Shown here one piece after another: positions 9,521 through 18,657 of a stretch of DNA of 64,000 nt. The stretch lies in the NCBI RefSeq assembly GCF_002895485.1, contig NZ_AZRK01000015.1, positions 41,214 to 105,213 on the forward strand, read 5' to 3'. Position numbers and translations under genes: made by a program. Source of the DNA: Petrotoga sp. 9PWA.NaAc.5.4. Lineage in GTDB: Bacteria > Thermotogota > Thermotogae > Petrotogales > Petrotogaceae. Positions within the stretch are counted from its first letter, which is position 1. Every line of letters starts with the position of its first letter. A model generated the notes under the pieces. The model worked only from the letters and a program-made list of their open reading frames with translations, searched no databases and was not told the DNA's origin.

Positions 9521-9760
9521 ACTCACTTTAGAAATTGCAAAATTCTTATTATATGTATATTTTAGCGTTGATTCTTTTACAAAATACCTCCTAAGTTCTA
9601 ATCCTTACTAATTCCTAATTTCTTTACCTTTTTTGGTACTTGTAGCCAAGGAGGGGGGAGGGCTTCCCCCTGGACCCATTTTAAATTCAAAAGCTTATTT
9701 TTTAAAAACGCTTTATTTCTAAAGTTCCTATAATATGTATATACCCACTTTAAGAAATTT
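9521..9760 (-). repeat. intergenic repeat B, one unit, pointing to csoR
   Basis: A single core at 9660-9677 in a diverged form (plus reading GGGCTTCCCCCTGGACCC). The leader module at 9521-9591 is nearly the same as that of copZ. The flanks TTTAAATTCAAAAGCTTATTTTT and TTTCTAAAGT match the other units. Between 9761 and 9980 a second, decayed unit can be made out: a CGAT...ATCG hairpin around 9865-9885 and a CCCTCCCCATATGGGA remnant near 9910. No gene is seen there. Confidence 0.8.
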
Positions 9761-9981
9761 TAAAAACCGTTTTTTATGTACATTTTATTGTTAAATTTTT
9801 ATAAAATGTGTGCATAACTCTAAATTTTACTAAATATAAATTTCTTTTCGATATTTTCATCGAAGAAGAAAGAAAAGGACTCTGTATACTTTTTTTCTTA
9901 AGCGTTATTCCCTCCCCATATGGGATGGTTTAACAAAATTATAGCTAAGATTTTTGACCTTAAAGTTACTTTTGTGTAAAA

Positions 9982-10013
9982 AAATACGGATTGCTATACA
10001 GCAATCCGTATTT
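9982..10013 (-). terminator. strong terminator after the FliL-like gene
   Basis: A 14-bp perfect stem (9982-9995 with 10000-10013, arm AAATACGGATTGCT) has a 4-nt loop and is followed by T residues on the minus strand. It lies 22 bp past the stop codon at 10036. Confidence 0.88.
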
Positions 10014-10035
10014 CGATAATTTATAAATTTTTGAA

Positions 10036-11757
10036 TTATTCTACTTTTGAAATATCTATTTTTACCTGTTTTATTCCATTTTTTTCGTTTGTACCTAATA
10101 ATTCGTTTAGAGCAACCATCATTTTACCCTCTAATTCGTCAGTTATATTAGCCTTTTTAAAATCTTCCACAGAATACGTTGATAATACTAATCTTAAAGT
10201 ATCAAAAATCCTAGCAAACGAATTATCAACTACACGCTTCATTTCTTCATTTGGAACAACAACAGAAAATTCAGTAATAAATACACGATTTGATATATTT
10301 ATCCTTACAGGATATTCTCCTTTTATTATATCGATTTTTATATCTTCTTGTTCTTTAACATAACGTATCTCTGGTTCAATAGAACCATAAAATCTAATAT
10401 CGGTATAACCAAGAAATTGTGGTTTCGCTGGATTTTCTTTAAGAGAATAAACGCCTACGTTTTCATTGGTAAATTTAATGTATAAGTAACCATTGGCAAT
10501 TTTTACACCATTCGCACCTTTTAAGTCCATTCTTCCTATTACCGAAGGTGAAGAAGGATTAGATACATCTGCTATATCTATACCTTCATTAAATTTTAAA
10601 ATATATAAATAATTTTCATTTTTTACTACATCAGTTACGTTCCCAGAAGTATTAATAACAGCTATTTCTTTGGGATTGTTAGGATTTGTAACATCGTAAA
10701 TTGTAACTCCCATAGGTCCACTTGGCGAATAAAGATATATCTTTTCAGCAGGAGCAGAAACGGTTGAAAACCTTATTTTAGAGGTTGATTCTCCTCCTTT
10801 CCCATCTTTTGCTACTATTGATAATTCATATTCTTTTGCAGGTTCTAATTTATCGTATTCATAAAAATAATTAGTTATGTTAGAAGCTATTAATTTTTCT
10901 GGTTCAGAACCAGATTTTAAATACAAATCAAAAGTGAGAGAATCTCCATCAGGATCCTCCGCCTGCCATACAAAGTAGACTCTATTTTCTGTTAATATCT
11001 GATTATTTGTTGGAGATAATACAATAGGTTTAGAAGGGTTTGAGTTCATTTGGAAAACTTGAGAATCTGAAAAATCTAACATCCTACCATCTTTTATTAC
11101 GGCAAACTTTAACTCTATTCCTTGTGAAGGTATTGAATCTAACACGATAATATTTTGATTATTACTTTGAAAAAGCTCAAATTTCCCATCGAGATTTTTT
11201 CTGTAAACAAGATATTTTTCATATCCTACAGGAAGAGTTATATATAGCTTATTATTTTCCCAACGACTACTTATAGAATAAATCAAAGGATCTTTTTTTA
11301 AAGTTATATTGTCAAATGTTTTATCTTCGTTTATAAACAAATTAGATTCATGATAATAGTAATAGGCAATATTATTATCATCAACGGCTAATATATTTAA
11401 ATTGTATGTCCCTTCTTCTATGGATTTAAGTTGTACAGGTTCATTTAGGGGAAATGTTGCTTCGTAAGTGTTAGTCCCTACTAACTCTACTTTTATTTTA
11501 TTGAATGGTTCTACAACATCTTCTTTTTTATCTATAGTGTAGTTGATAGTTATATTATAACTTTTACCAAAAAAAAGCAAAGTCAAAATAATAACAACAG
11601 TAAGAACAATTATAGCTATTAATGTTGAAAATATTATTATCCGATCTCTATTTGGTTTAGGAGTCTTTTCCTGATTTTCGATAAGTTTTTCATATTCTAA
11701 TTTGTTATCGCTATTTTCTTTATTAAAATCCTTCCCATTGGCATTTTGTTCAGCCAT
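10036..11757 (-). CDS. membrane-anchored protein: FN3-like, LVIVD repeats and FliL-like C-terminus
   Basis: The 573-residue protein starts with a charged ~40-residue cytoplasmic part and one transmembrane segment (RIIIFSTLIAIIVLTVVIIL, about 41-65). The rest should face the periplasm. A fibronectin type III-like domain lies around 255-335 (PTNNQILTENRVYFVWQAED ... LEPAKEYELSIVAKDG). LVIVD-type propeller repeats follow (IYDVTNPNNPKEIAVI; IADVSNPSSPSVIGRM). The last ~110 residues follow the FliL C-terminal pattern: a beta strand, a helix with DTLRLVLSTYSVEDFK, a helix ELEGKMMVALNELL and a closing strand KQVKIDIS. FliL is an N-in single-pass protein near the flagellar stator, so the topology agrees. 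The FliL link is inference. No flagellar genes are adjacent; rsmA lies upstream beyond three repeat units. Confidence 0.6.
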   Translation of the reverse strand: MAEQNANGKDFNKENSDNKLEYEKLIENQEKTPKPNRDRIIIFSTLIAIIVLTVVIILTLLFFGKSYNITINYTIDKKEDVVEPFNKIKVELVGTNTYEATFPLNEPVQLKSIEEGTYNLNILAVDDNNIAYYYYHESNLFINEDKTFDNITLKKDPLIYSISSRWENNKLYITLPVGYEKYLVYRKNLDGKFELFQSNNQNIIVLDSIPSQGIELKFAVIKDGRMLDFSDSQVFQMNSNPSKPIVLSPTNNQILTENRVYFVWQAEDPDGDSLTFDLYLKSGSEPEKLIASNITNYFYEYDKLEPAKEYELSIVAKDGKGGESTSKIRFSTVSAPAEKIYLYSPSGPMGVTIYDVTNPNNPKEIAVINTSGNVTDVVKNENYLYILKFNEGIDIADVSNPSSPSVIGRMDLKGANGVKIANGYLYIKFTNENVGVYSLKENPAKPQFLGYTDIRFYGSIEPEIRYVKEQEDIKIDIIKGEYPVRINISNRVFITEFSVVVPNEEMKRVVDNSFARIFDTLRLVLSTYSVEDFKKANITDELEGKMMVALNELLGTNEKNGIKQVKIDISKVE

Positions 11758-11789
11758 CTTTTATCCCTCCAAAATAAAAAATATTTTTA

Positions 11790-12297
11790 CTCACTTTAGA
11801 AATTTTAAAACTTAAGCTTTACCAATAGTTTAGTTTTAAATTTTTTCAAAAATACCTCTTCACTTCTAATTTTCACTAATTCTTAATTTCTTTAACCTTT
11901 TCGGTACTTGTACCGAAGGAAGGGGGAGAGGGCTCCGCCCTGGACCCGTTTTAAATTCAAAATTCTATTTTTAGAAAATTATTATTTCTAAAGTCTCTAC
12001 ATAATTCTCACTAATTCTTAATTTCTTTAACCTTTTCGGTACTTGTAGCCAGACAGGGGAGGGCTCCACCCTGAACCCGCTATAAATTCAAATGCTTATT
12101 TTCTGAAAAATTATATTTTCTAAAGTCTCTACATAATTCTCACTAATTCTTAATTTCTTTAACCTTTTCGGTACTTGTAGTTGGGTAGGAGAGAGCAGTG
12201 CCCTGGATCCGTTTTAAATTCAAATGCTTATTTTCTGAAAAATTATATTTTCTAAAGTCTCTAAAAAAATATTTTTACCTACTCCAGAAATTCTAAA
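11790..12297 (-). repeat. intergenic repeat array C, three units, pointing to the FliL-like gene
   Basis: Cores at 11930-11947 (consensus), 12061-12078 (one base pair changed to a wobble) and 12193-12210 (diverged, still able to pair with one G-U). The period is 131-132 bp. The second hairpin TTCGGTACTTGTACCGAA is complete in the unit nearest the gene. The leader module covers 11790-11859. The far end at about 12260-12297 carries a second copy of the leader tail facing a CTTTAGAAA motif. The array separates rsmA from the downstream gene on the same strand. Confidence 0.9.
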
Positions 12298-12299
12298 AA

Positions 12300-13124
12300 T
12301 TATATTTTATCGTTAACTAATTTTTCTTCTAACATTTTATACAATTGAATATATTTTTCAATTGGAACTTCTTCTGGTCTGATCATATGATTCAAATTAA
12401 TTCTATCAAATAAATCTTCAATTTTCAAATTAATTCCTTTTAAATTATTTTTTAGGGTCTTTCTCCTTTGAGAAAAACAGATATGAGTGAATTTCATAAA
12501 TTTTTGTGGAGTCATAATTTTAGTATATTTTTCTGTTGGAATCAATTTCAATATTACAGAATCGACCTTAGGGGAAGGTATAAAGTTTGACTTGGAAACT
12601 TCTAATACTTTTTCTACTTCACAAAAAGTTTGAACAAATATACTCAATGGGCTGTAATTTTTTCCTGATTTCGACATTATTCTTTCCGCAAATTCTTTTT
12701 GAAACATTAAAATCGCATATAGAAACTTTGGAGATTCGAAAAATATTTTTTCCAATATTGGAGATGAAATGTAATAAGGTATATTCGCTATATATTTTAA
12801 ATTCCCATAGTTTATCAATTTCGAAAGATCAAAATCTAAAAAATCGACAAAATATATTTCTACATTTTCATAATTTTTAAATCTTTCTTCCAATAAAGGT
12901 TTTAATCTTAAATCTATTTCAAAAGTTATAACTTTTTGTGCTTTTTTTGCAATTTCTTCTGTTAGTACACCTGCACCTGTTCCAATCTCAATTACAGTAT
13001 CATCTTTTTTAACGTCACTTTTTTCAACAATTTTAAAAGCTATATCTGGATTAGAAAGGAAATTCTGTCCTAAACTTTTTTTCAGAGTTATTTGATATCT
13101 GTTTAACAACTCAGAGGTTTTCAA
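12300..13124 (-). CDS. rsmA: 16S rRNA dimethyladenosine transferase
   Basis: This KsgA/RsmA enzyme dimethylates two adjacent adenines near the 3' end of 16S rRNA late in 30S assembly. The sequence has KKSLGQNFLSNPDIA, the SAM-binding motif VIEIGTGAGVLTEEIA, FEIDLRLKPLL and the catalytic NIPYYISSPI. The length of 274 residues is normal. It begins 18 bp after the SLBB gene on the same strand and probably shares its transcript. Repeat array C begins right after its stop codon. Confidence 0.96.
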   Translation of the reverse strand: MKTSELLNRYQITLKKSLGQNFLSNPDIAFKIVEKSDVKKDDTVIEIGTGAGVLTEEIAKKAQKVITFEIDLRLKPLLEERFKNYENVEIYFVDFLDFDLSKLINYGNLKYIANIPYYISSPILEKIFFESPKFLYAILMFQKEFAERIMSKSGKNYSPLSIFVQTFCEVEKVLEVSKSNFIPSPKVDSVILKLIPTEKYTKIMTPQKFMKFTHICFSQRRKTLKNNLKGINLKIEDLFDRINLNHMIRPEEVPIEKYIQLYKMLEEKLVNDKI

Positions 13125-13142
13125 ACAATTATCACCTTCAAA

Positions 13143-15650
13143 TTAAAAAATTTCGGTTATATTTTGATATGTATCAAAACCGGCGTTAATAAAATTCATA
13201 AACATTTGGACTGTACTCATGACTTCTACAACACTTGTTAACGCATTTTTAGGTACAAATATAATATCTTTAGGTTTTATTTCAGGATTCATTCCTGTTT
13301 TTACGGGAGCAGCTTTATTTATACCAGCTAAGTCTAAAGAAACAGGTGGATTTTCAGGTCCATCTTTAAATAAATACACTGTCGACATTTGGGCAGTTTT
13401 TGAAACGTTACCCGCTTTAAGTATGGCATCTAAAACGGTCATACCTGGATTATAGGTAACTAACCCTGGTCTTACTACTTCTCCGAAAACATAAACTACT
13501 AACTCCTCGGTAGGAGGTACATATACTATTGATCCAGGATTTACCAGAACATTTCTTAAAGAATCAATATCTTTAATATTTACTTTTATTTCTGCGTTTT
13601 TCTCTGTATAAATATACACTAATTCTTGATTTTTCCAATCTATCTGAGAAGTCGAAAGAATTTCTACTAATGATAGTGGAACATCACTTCTAATACTTTT
13701 AGGGTTTATGTTACCTAATACAGCAATATATGAATTTTCTAAATTAGGTTTGACATATACATATGAACCTTGCGGAATTTCTAACATTAAGTTATTTAAT
13801 AAGTCCTGAGAATCTATTTTGTTTATTATTTTTCCATCTTTGTATATTTCGATTGTACCTTTATCGACTGGAGCAAAACCATTCACTGAAGAAAATACAT
13901 CTATTAATCTTACAATTTTATTTTGGATAACTTTAGTTTCTCCAGCTTTATAAACTATAACTTCATTTGAAGATGTTTTTGCTATTTCTAAAAATACTTT
14001 TCCTGATAAAGTAATTTTTTCCAACTTATCTTTCTCAGAAGCATTTATAACTTCTGATTTATCAGAAATTTGGTATCTAATTTCATAAGATTCATTTAAA
14101 TTGAAAGGAATAAGTAATTCAAATAATGTTTGCCCATTTTTATATTGTACGACATCGGAAAACTCTCCAAAAATATAGGCAACTTTTAATTCAGTATCAG
14201 CAATAATTGTAGAACCAGGTAAAATATTAATATTTTGAAAACTACTCAAATCGTATGGATCAACTTTTAAATTTTTTGAAATACCATTTTCTTCTATTAT
14301 AATCAAATTTCCTGAAAAATCCTGTGTAAAACCTTTGGATATTGCCAGAATTTTGTCCAATGTGATGTTCTCTTGTGGTAAGAACGTTACCTTACCAGGT
14401 TGAACAAATGCACCGCTTAAGTAAACATAGTTTCTTTTTACCTTTATTTGCACAAAATCGCCCGTCTGCAACATTGATTCTAAGCCATATATTTCATTGT
14501 TCACCCTCACTTCTTCAACAGAAGACTCATTTATACCTGTCTTCACTAAGAGTGTCCTAACATTCATCGTTTCATTTTTTTCAAAGTCTACTCTTTTTGA
14601 AAGTTCCTCCGAACTCAAATATACGTAATTTTGAGATTTATTAATTAAAACTGAGTCTCCGGGTTGTAATAGAAAATCGTTTCCTTTTGTGATATTTTCT
14701 AATGACAAATCTATAACATCTGTTCCTCTTATAATCGTTATCTGATCATTTATTTGACTTATAGGCATACTTATACCTGCATTTGAACCAATTAGAGTTA
14801 TTAAAGATTTAATTCCCATACCTTGAAAAAAGTCTAAAGAAACAGAACCAAAATCTGAAAACACCAGTACTTTATTCGTATAGTTGTAAGGTATTATTAA
14901 AGTATCTCCTGGTTTCAAAACGAAGTCTTCTTCTTTAAGTGTTTTTTCAAAATTAACCTCCATTATTTCAGAATTTCTTATTATTATTATATTAGAAGCT
15001 ATCTTGTTAGTAGGAATATTTATTGAAGCTAATACACTTTTTAAAGTCATTCCTTCAAAATAATTCAACGAAGAAGTACCAAATTCAGAGAATATATTTA
15101 TGTTATTTGAATAATCGAAAGGAAACAATACAAAATAATTTTGATATATATAAGGATCTTCGCCTTTTTGACCAGTTTTTATCCATTCAATATTTACACG
15201 CTGTTCACTACCGTCAGGCGCTTTTATCAAAGCATAAGATGACTTAGATATATCCTTAATACCTCCCACCAAACCAATTAGTTCTGATAACTTTATTCTT
15301 TCAGCTCTTATATCTACTATTCCATTAACGTTTGTATTACCCAAAACTGTTACAGGAAATGGAGCATACTGTGTTATACCCACAGTAATTTTGTTAGTCT
15401 TAATATAACTTTCCATTTTTAACGAAATCTCTTTTTCCAACTCTTCTAAAGTTTTACCTTCTGCCATAACTCTTCCAATAGGAGGAACCGTAATATCACC
15501 TTGTGGACCAACAATCAATTTTTCAATGGAATATTCGGGATATCCTAATACCCAAACACCTAAGGTATCTCCTCTTCTAACAGTATAGGAAAAAGAAAGA
15601 GATGACAAAATAATAAAAATAATTAAAAATGAGAAAATATGTTTTTTCAT
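13143..15650 (-). CDS. Wza-like polysaccharide export protein with multiple SLBB domains
   Basis: After a signal peptide (MKKHIFSFLIIFIILSSLSFS) comes a polysaccharide-export domain: YTVRRGDTLGVWVLGYPEYS, then VGPQGDITVPPIGRVMAEGKTLEELEKEI. A series of SLBB-type units follows, recognisable by repeated VLGNTNVNGIVDI, YLSGAFVQPGKVTFLP, YVFGEVVRPGLVTYNPG and YVKPN or FVPKN ends. At about 835 residues it is longer than Wza and carries many more SLBB units, so it could build a long periplasmic or outer-sheath channel. The start at 15650 is chosen for GAGGAGG 9 nt upstream; the frame extends 26 codons further only because it reads through a truncated repeat. No glycosyltransferases are adjacent. 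It is co-directional with rsmA downstream. Confidence 0.82.
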   Translation of the reverse strand: MKKHIFSFLIIFIILSSLSFSYTVRRGDTLGVWVLGYPEYSIEKLIVGPQGDITVPPIGRVMAEGKTLEELEKEISLKMESYIKTNKITVGITQYAPFPVTVLGNTNVNGIVDIRAERIKLSELIGLVGGIKDISKSSYALIKAPDGSEQRVNIEWIKTGQKGEDPYIYQNYFVLFPFDYSNNINIFSEFGTSSLNYFEGMTLKSVLASINIPTNKIASNIIIIRNSEIMEVNFEKTLKEEDFVLKPGDTLIIPYNYTNKVLVFSDFGSVSLDFFQGMGIKSLITLIGSNAGISMPISQINDQITIIRGTDVIDLSLENITKGNDFLLQPGDSVLINKSQNYVYLSSEELSKRVDFEKNETMNVRTLLVKTGINESSVEEVRVNNEIYGLESMLQTGDFVQIKVKRNYVYLSGAFVQPGKVTFLPQENITLDKILAISKGFTQDFSGNLIIIEENGISKNLKVDPYDLSSFQNINILPGSTIIADTELKVAYIFGEFSDVVQYKNGQTLFELLIPFNLNESYEIRYQISDKSEVINASEKDKLEKITLSGKVFLEIAKTSSNEVIVYKAGETKVIQNKIVRLIDVFSSVNGFAPVDKGTIEIYKDGKIINKIDSQDLLNNLMLEIPQGSYVYVKPNLENSYIAVLGNINPKSIRSDVPLSLVEILSTSQIDWKNQELVYIYTEKNAEIKVNIKDIDSLRNVLVNPGSIVYVPPTEELVVYVFGEVVRPGLVTYNPGMTVLDAILKAGNVSKTAQMSTVYLFKDGPENPPVSLDLAGINKAAPVKTGMNPEIKPKDIIFVPKNALTSVVEVMSTVQMFMNFINAGFDTYQNITEIF

Positions 15651-15679
15651 GTGCAATTTCCTCCTCAGATATTTTATTA

Positions 15680-15776
15680 TACTCAATTTAGAAATTCTAA
15701 AACCGCCTTGGACCCATTTTAAATTCAAATGCTCATTTTCCGAAAATATTCATTTCTAAAGTCCCTACATTTTATT
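15680..15776 (-). repeat. truncated intergenic repeat D, pointing to the SLBB gene
   Basis: Only part of a unit remains. The leader end TTTAGAAATTCTAAAA joins directly to half a core (CCGCCTTGGACCC, about 15703-15715), followed by TTTTAAATTCAAATGCTCATTTTC and ATTTCTAAAGT. The second hairpin and half of the first have been lost by an internal deletion. Confidence 0.75.
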
Positions 15777-15778
15777 AT

Positions 15779-16228
15779 TTATATAATCATTTTTTCTATT
15801 AAATCTAATTCCTGAGACTCATAACCAGATACTTTTAACATTTTTATAATTTGTAGGGCAAGATCTTTATTATTAATTTTCATAGCAGATTTTACTTTTA
15901 ATATTAAAATATCAAGTCTTTCTTTATATCCCTTAGGCTCACTTAAAGATAAAACCCCTCTATAATCTTCAAGTTCGTATAAAGAATTGGCAAGATAAAT
16001 AATTGTTTCGTCTAAACCAATATTTTTATTAATAGCTTCTTGCAATATTTTACTTGCATTAAAATAGTCTTTTTTCATCATAAAACAAACTCCCATATTA
16101 TGATAAAAAATTGGTTCATCAGGTAAAAACTCAATGGCTTTTAAATAATATTCTATTGCCTCTTTATAATTCTCGGATTCTAACAAATCATTAGCTTTCT
16201 GATTCAAATAATACGCATCTTCTTTCAT
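15779..16228 (-). CDS. TPR-repeat protein
   Basis: A 149-residue soluble protein made of about four tetratricopeptide repeats, clearest in YYLNQKANDLLESENYKEAI/EYYLKAIEFLPDEP and FYHNMGVCFMMKKDYFNASKI. TPRs are protein-binding scaffolds; no enzyme motif is seen. Its start overlaps the stop of the upstream gene by 4 nt (16225-16228), so the two are translationally coupled and probably act together. The partner and role are unknown. Confidence 0.75.
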   Translation of the reverse strand: MKEDAYYLNQKANDLLESENYKEAIEYYLKAIEFLPDEPIFYHNMGVCFMMKKDYFNASKILQEAINKNIGLDETIIYLANSLYELEDYRGVLSLSEPKGYKERLDILILKVKSAMKINNKDLALQIIKMLKVSGYESQELDLIEKMII

Positions 16229-18024
16229 TTCATATCACCGCCAATATAATAAAATAACGTGTCTACCAATATTTTATCTTGTAGAAGTAACGTTATCCTC
16301 GTGGACTTAATATCGGAAATTATTGGAGGATATAATGTATACTCTATATAATCGATCAATTTATATGAATCATTTAAATATTGCATCAAATAGTCTTCAT
16401 ATTTCTTATCTACAACCATCCCCCCACTAATATAAGCTAAAGTTTCTAACGATGCCTCTATAGAATCTGTTTCTGTTAAATAAAACAACGAACTATTGGA
16501 TAATATGAATGGAATTACATCTTCAGCACTTAAACTTTTGTTTAACTCACCGTAGGTTATTATGTTCGCATCAGTATTAATTTGAGGCATATGTATTTTA
16601 AAAAAATCATTTATTTCATACTTATAATTAGTAGAAATTGAGTAGTAGCGTATATAATTAAAAGGGACTCTTCCCCCAGCATCCATAACAGTTATATTCT
16701 TAGTCAAAAATTCCATTTTTTGACCAGAAACATCACTTATATTTAACTTTCCCCTAACCTTTCGTTCGTCATCGTAGTAAATTAAACCATACAAATTCAA
16801 AATATAAAGATCTTTCTTAGAGTCTGCATCGATTCTGTGCAAAATAACTTGATTATTTTCTAAATCATTCAAAGCAACAATACCATTTTTTATTTTTATA
16901 ATTCCTTTAAAATCAGAAAAATTGCTGTTTTCTAACTCTGTATCCATATTTATGATTTCATTACTTTTACTTAATAACTGAATTCCATTCTCAAGCGAGG
17001 AAAGCATTATCATATTCCAAGGTAACACTTCTATAGATAAGTAAAAAGCTTCTGGCAATTCTATAATTTTAACAACTTCATTTTTTAATATATCAAAATG
17101 AAAAATAGATGAACTTTCGTATTCTAATAGATACAAACTGTTATGCCAAAATGCCCCATCGATAAAAATAATATCATTTTCAAACTTTTTACTTTGCAAT
17201 ATTTCTCCGTTGAAACCGATCACTTTTATTTCATTTGCATATGGATCGTATCCGATTAATCTTCCAGCGTTATCAACATCATAGATAATAAAAGGGAATC
17301 CTTCTATTAAAGTATTTAACTCATTTTCAATTTCTTTTTTCAAAGATATACTTTCAACAGTCCCATCAATAAAAACTTCTTTTCTAATAATAGGCGAAAA
17401 ACTTTCGAAATAATAAATCCCTTCATTACTACTTACATATATTCTATTCAAATTTTTATCTGAGTTAATCGAATAATATTTTTTATTTTTATCCAATCTT
17501 ATCCATGTTTCATCTTGCCCATTTGTCTTAAATATTAAATGATTTTGAGGATCTAAAATGTATAAATTAGAATTAAAAACTTCTAAATCAATCGGGACGT
17601 AAAATTTTTCAAAAGAATTTTTTACACCATGAACATTCATTAATTCATAAACCCGAGGAAATTCATAATTACTATAAGAGAAATCTTTTATATTATTGAT
17701 AAAATTTAACAAAGTATTAGCTTCTTCGTTAACTACAGAAAATAATAAGGCATTTTCCAAATCCTGAATGGCTCTTTCAACCATTCCTAATTGTAAATCT
17801 AATTTTGCAGCATAATACCAAAATTTTGGAATATCTGTTATATATATTTCGCCGGTCATAGCTTCATTAAGCTTCATTCTTGCTTCATACTTTTTATCAA
17901 TAAACAACAAATCTAAACTTTCAGAAAAAAGTTTTCTTGATTCCAATTCACTTTCAGAAAGTTCTTGTGAAAACGAAACAACACCTAAAAAAAATAAAAG
18001 AAGCACTAAAAAAAACTTTTTCAT
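16225..18024 (-). CDS. exported protein, TPR-like N-terminus and propeller-like middle, unknown function
   Basis: A 599-residue protein with a signal peptide (MKKFFLVLLLFFLGVVSFSQ). The first ~100 residues after it look like TPR helices (AAKLDLQLGMVERAIQDLENALLFS). The middle has a run of short beta-strand repeats with FKTNGQDETW, YVSSNEGIYYF and LYLLEYESSSIFHFDI, in the manner of NHL-type propellers. The C-terminal part is unassigned. It is probably periplasmic or envelope-associated. It lies one base after plsY and overlaps the TPR gene downstream. No family name is claimed. Confidence 0.65.
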   Translation of the reverse strand: MKKFFLVLLLFFLGVVSFSQELSESELESRKLFSESLDLLFIDKKYEARMKLNEAMTGEIYITDIPKFWYYAAKLDLQLGMVERAIQDLENALLFSVVNEEANTLLNFINNIKDFSYSNYEFPRVYELMNVHGVKNSFEKFYVPIDLEVFNSNLYILDPQNHLIFKTNGQDETWIRLDKNKKYYSINSDKNLNRIYVSSNEGIYYFESFSPIIRKEVFIDGTVESISLKKEIENELNTLIEGFPFIIYDVDNAGRLIGYDPYANEIKVIGFNGEILQSKKFENDIIFIDGAFWHNSLYLLEYESSSIFHFDILKNEVVKIIELPEAFYLSIEVLPWNMIMLSSLENGIQLLSKSNEIINMDTELENSNFSDFKGIIKIKNGIVALNDLENNQVILHRIDADSKKDLYILNLYGLIYYDDERKVRGKLNISDVSGQKMEFLTKNITVMDAGGRVPFNYIRYYSISTNYKYEINDFFKIHMPQINTDANIITYGELNKSLSAEDVIPFILSNSSLFYLTETDSIEASLETLAYISGGMVVDKKYEDYLMQYLNDSYKLIDYIEYTLYPPIISDIKSTRITLLLQDKILVDTLFYYIGGDMK

Positions 18025-18025
18025 T

Positions 18026-18628
18026 TCATTTTTCCTTTTCTTTAATTATTTTTGGAAGATCTGTCTTATTTTCTGTTCCCAAAAATAATCTTTTTACATT
18101 TTCTCTATGCTTATATAAACTTAAAAAAGATAAAATTAAAAAGGTTATCCCTAATTTAAAGTCAAAAAAGAACCCTAAAACAGAAGAAATAAATAAACCC
18201 AACAAAGAAGCTAAAGAAACATATTTAGTGGTAAGTTCTATAGGAAACCATATTAATAAAAATATTAAACCCAAAAGAGGTTTCAAAGCAAAATATCCTC
18301 CTAAGGTTGATGCCACACCTTTTCCACCTTTGAATTTTAAAAATATTGAGTAATCGTGTCCTAAAACAACCAAAATCAAAGAAACATAAGGTATCCATGA
18401 ATCTAAGCCAAAGATGAACCTTCCAATTAAAACTGGGACAAAGCTTTTTGAAAAGTCAAGAATAATAGATAAAAGCCCCCATTTCAGTCCCAATATCCTT
18501 AAAACGTTGGTCCCTCCAACATTTCCGCTACCTTTTTTTCTTATGTCGACCCCATTTAACCAAGGTATTAAAAAACTAAATGGAATAGCTCCGCAAAAAT
18601 AACAAATAATCAAAAAAACTATGTTCAT
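18026..18628 (-). CDS. plsY: acyl-phosphate:glycerol-3-phosphate acyltransferase
   Basis: PlsY is a membrane enzyme that transfers the acyl group of acyl-phosphate to glycerol-3-phosphate, the first step of phospholipid synthesis. The three conserved loops are seen: KKGSGNVGGTNVLRILG, GHDYSIFLKFKGGKGVASTLG and the late region LSLYKHRENVKRLF. Five hydrophobic spans and 200 residues match the family. GGGAG lies upstream of the ATG. It follows der by 29 bp. Confidence 0.95.
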   Translation of the reverse strand: MNIVFLIICYFCGAIPFSFLIPWLNGVDIRKKGSGNVGGTNVLRILGLKWGLLSIILDFSKSFVPVLIGRFIFGLDSWIPYVSLILVVLGHDYSIFLKFKGGKGVASTLGGYFALKPLLGLIFLLIWFPIELTTKYVSLASLLGLFISSVLGFFFDFKLGITFLILSFLSLYKHRENVKRLFLGTENKTDLPKIIKEKEK

Positions 18629-18657
18629 AGTATTTACTCCCTTGAATTTTAGAGTTT

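Noticed and set aside
9645-9680. GGGGGA...TCCCCC inverted repeat upstream of csoR as a CsoR operator
   Set aside because: It lies in a drifted repeat core about 150 bp from csoR and has the G and C tracts in the reverse order to known CsoR sites; chance drift is simpler.
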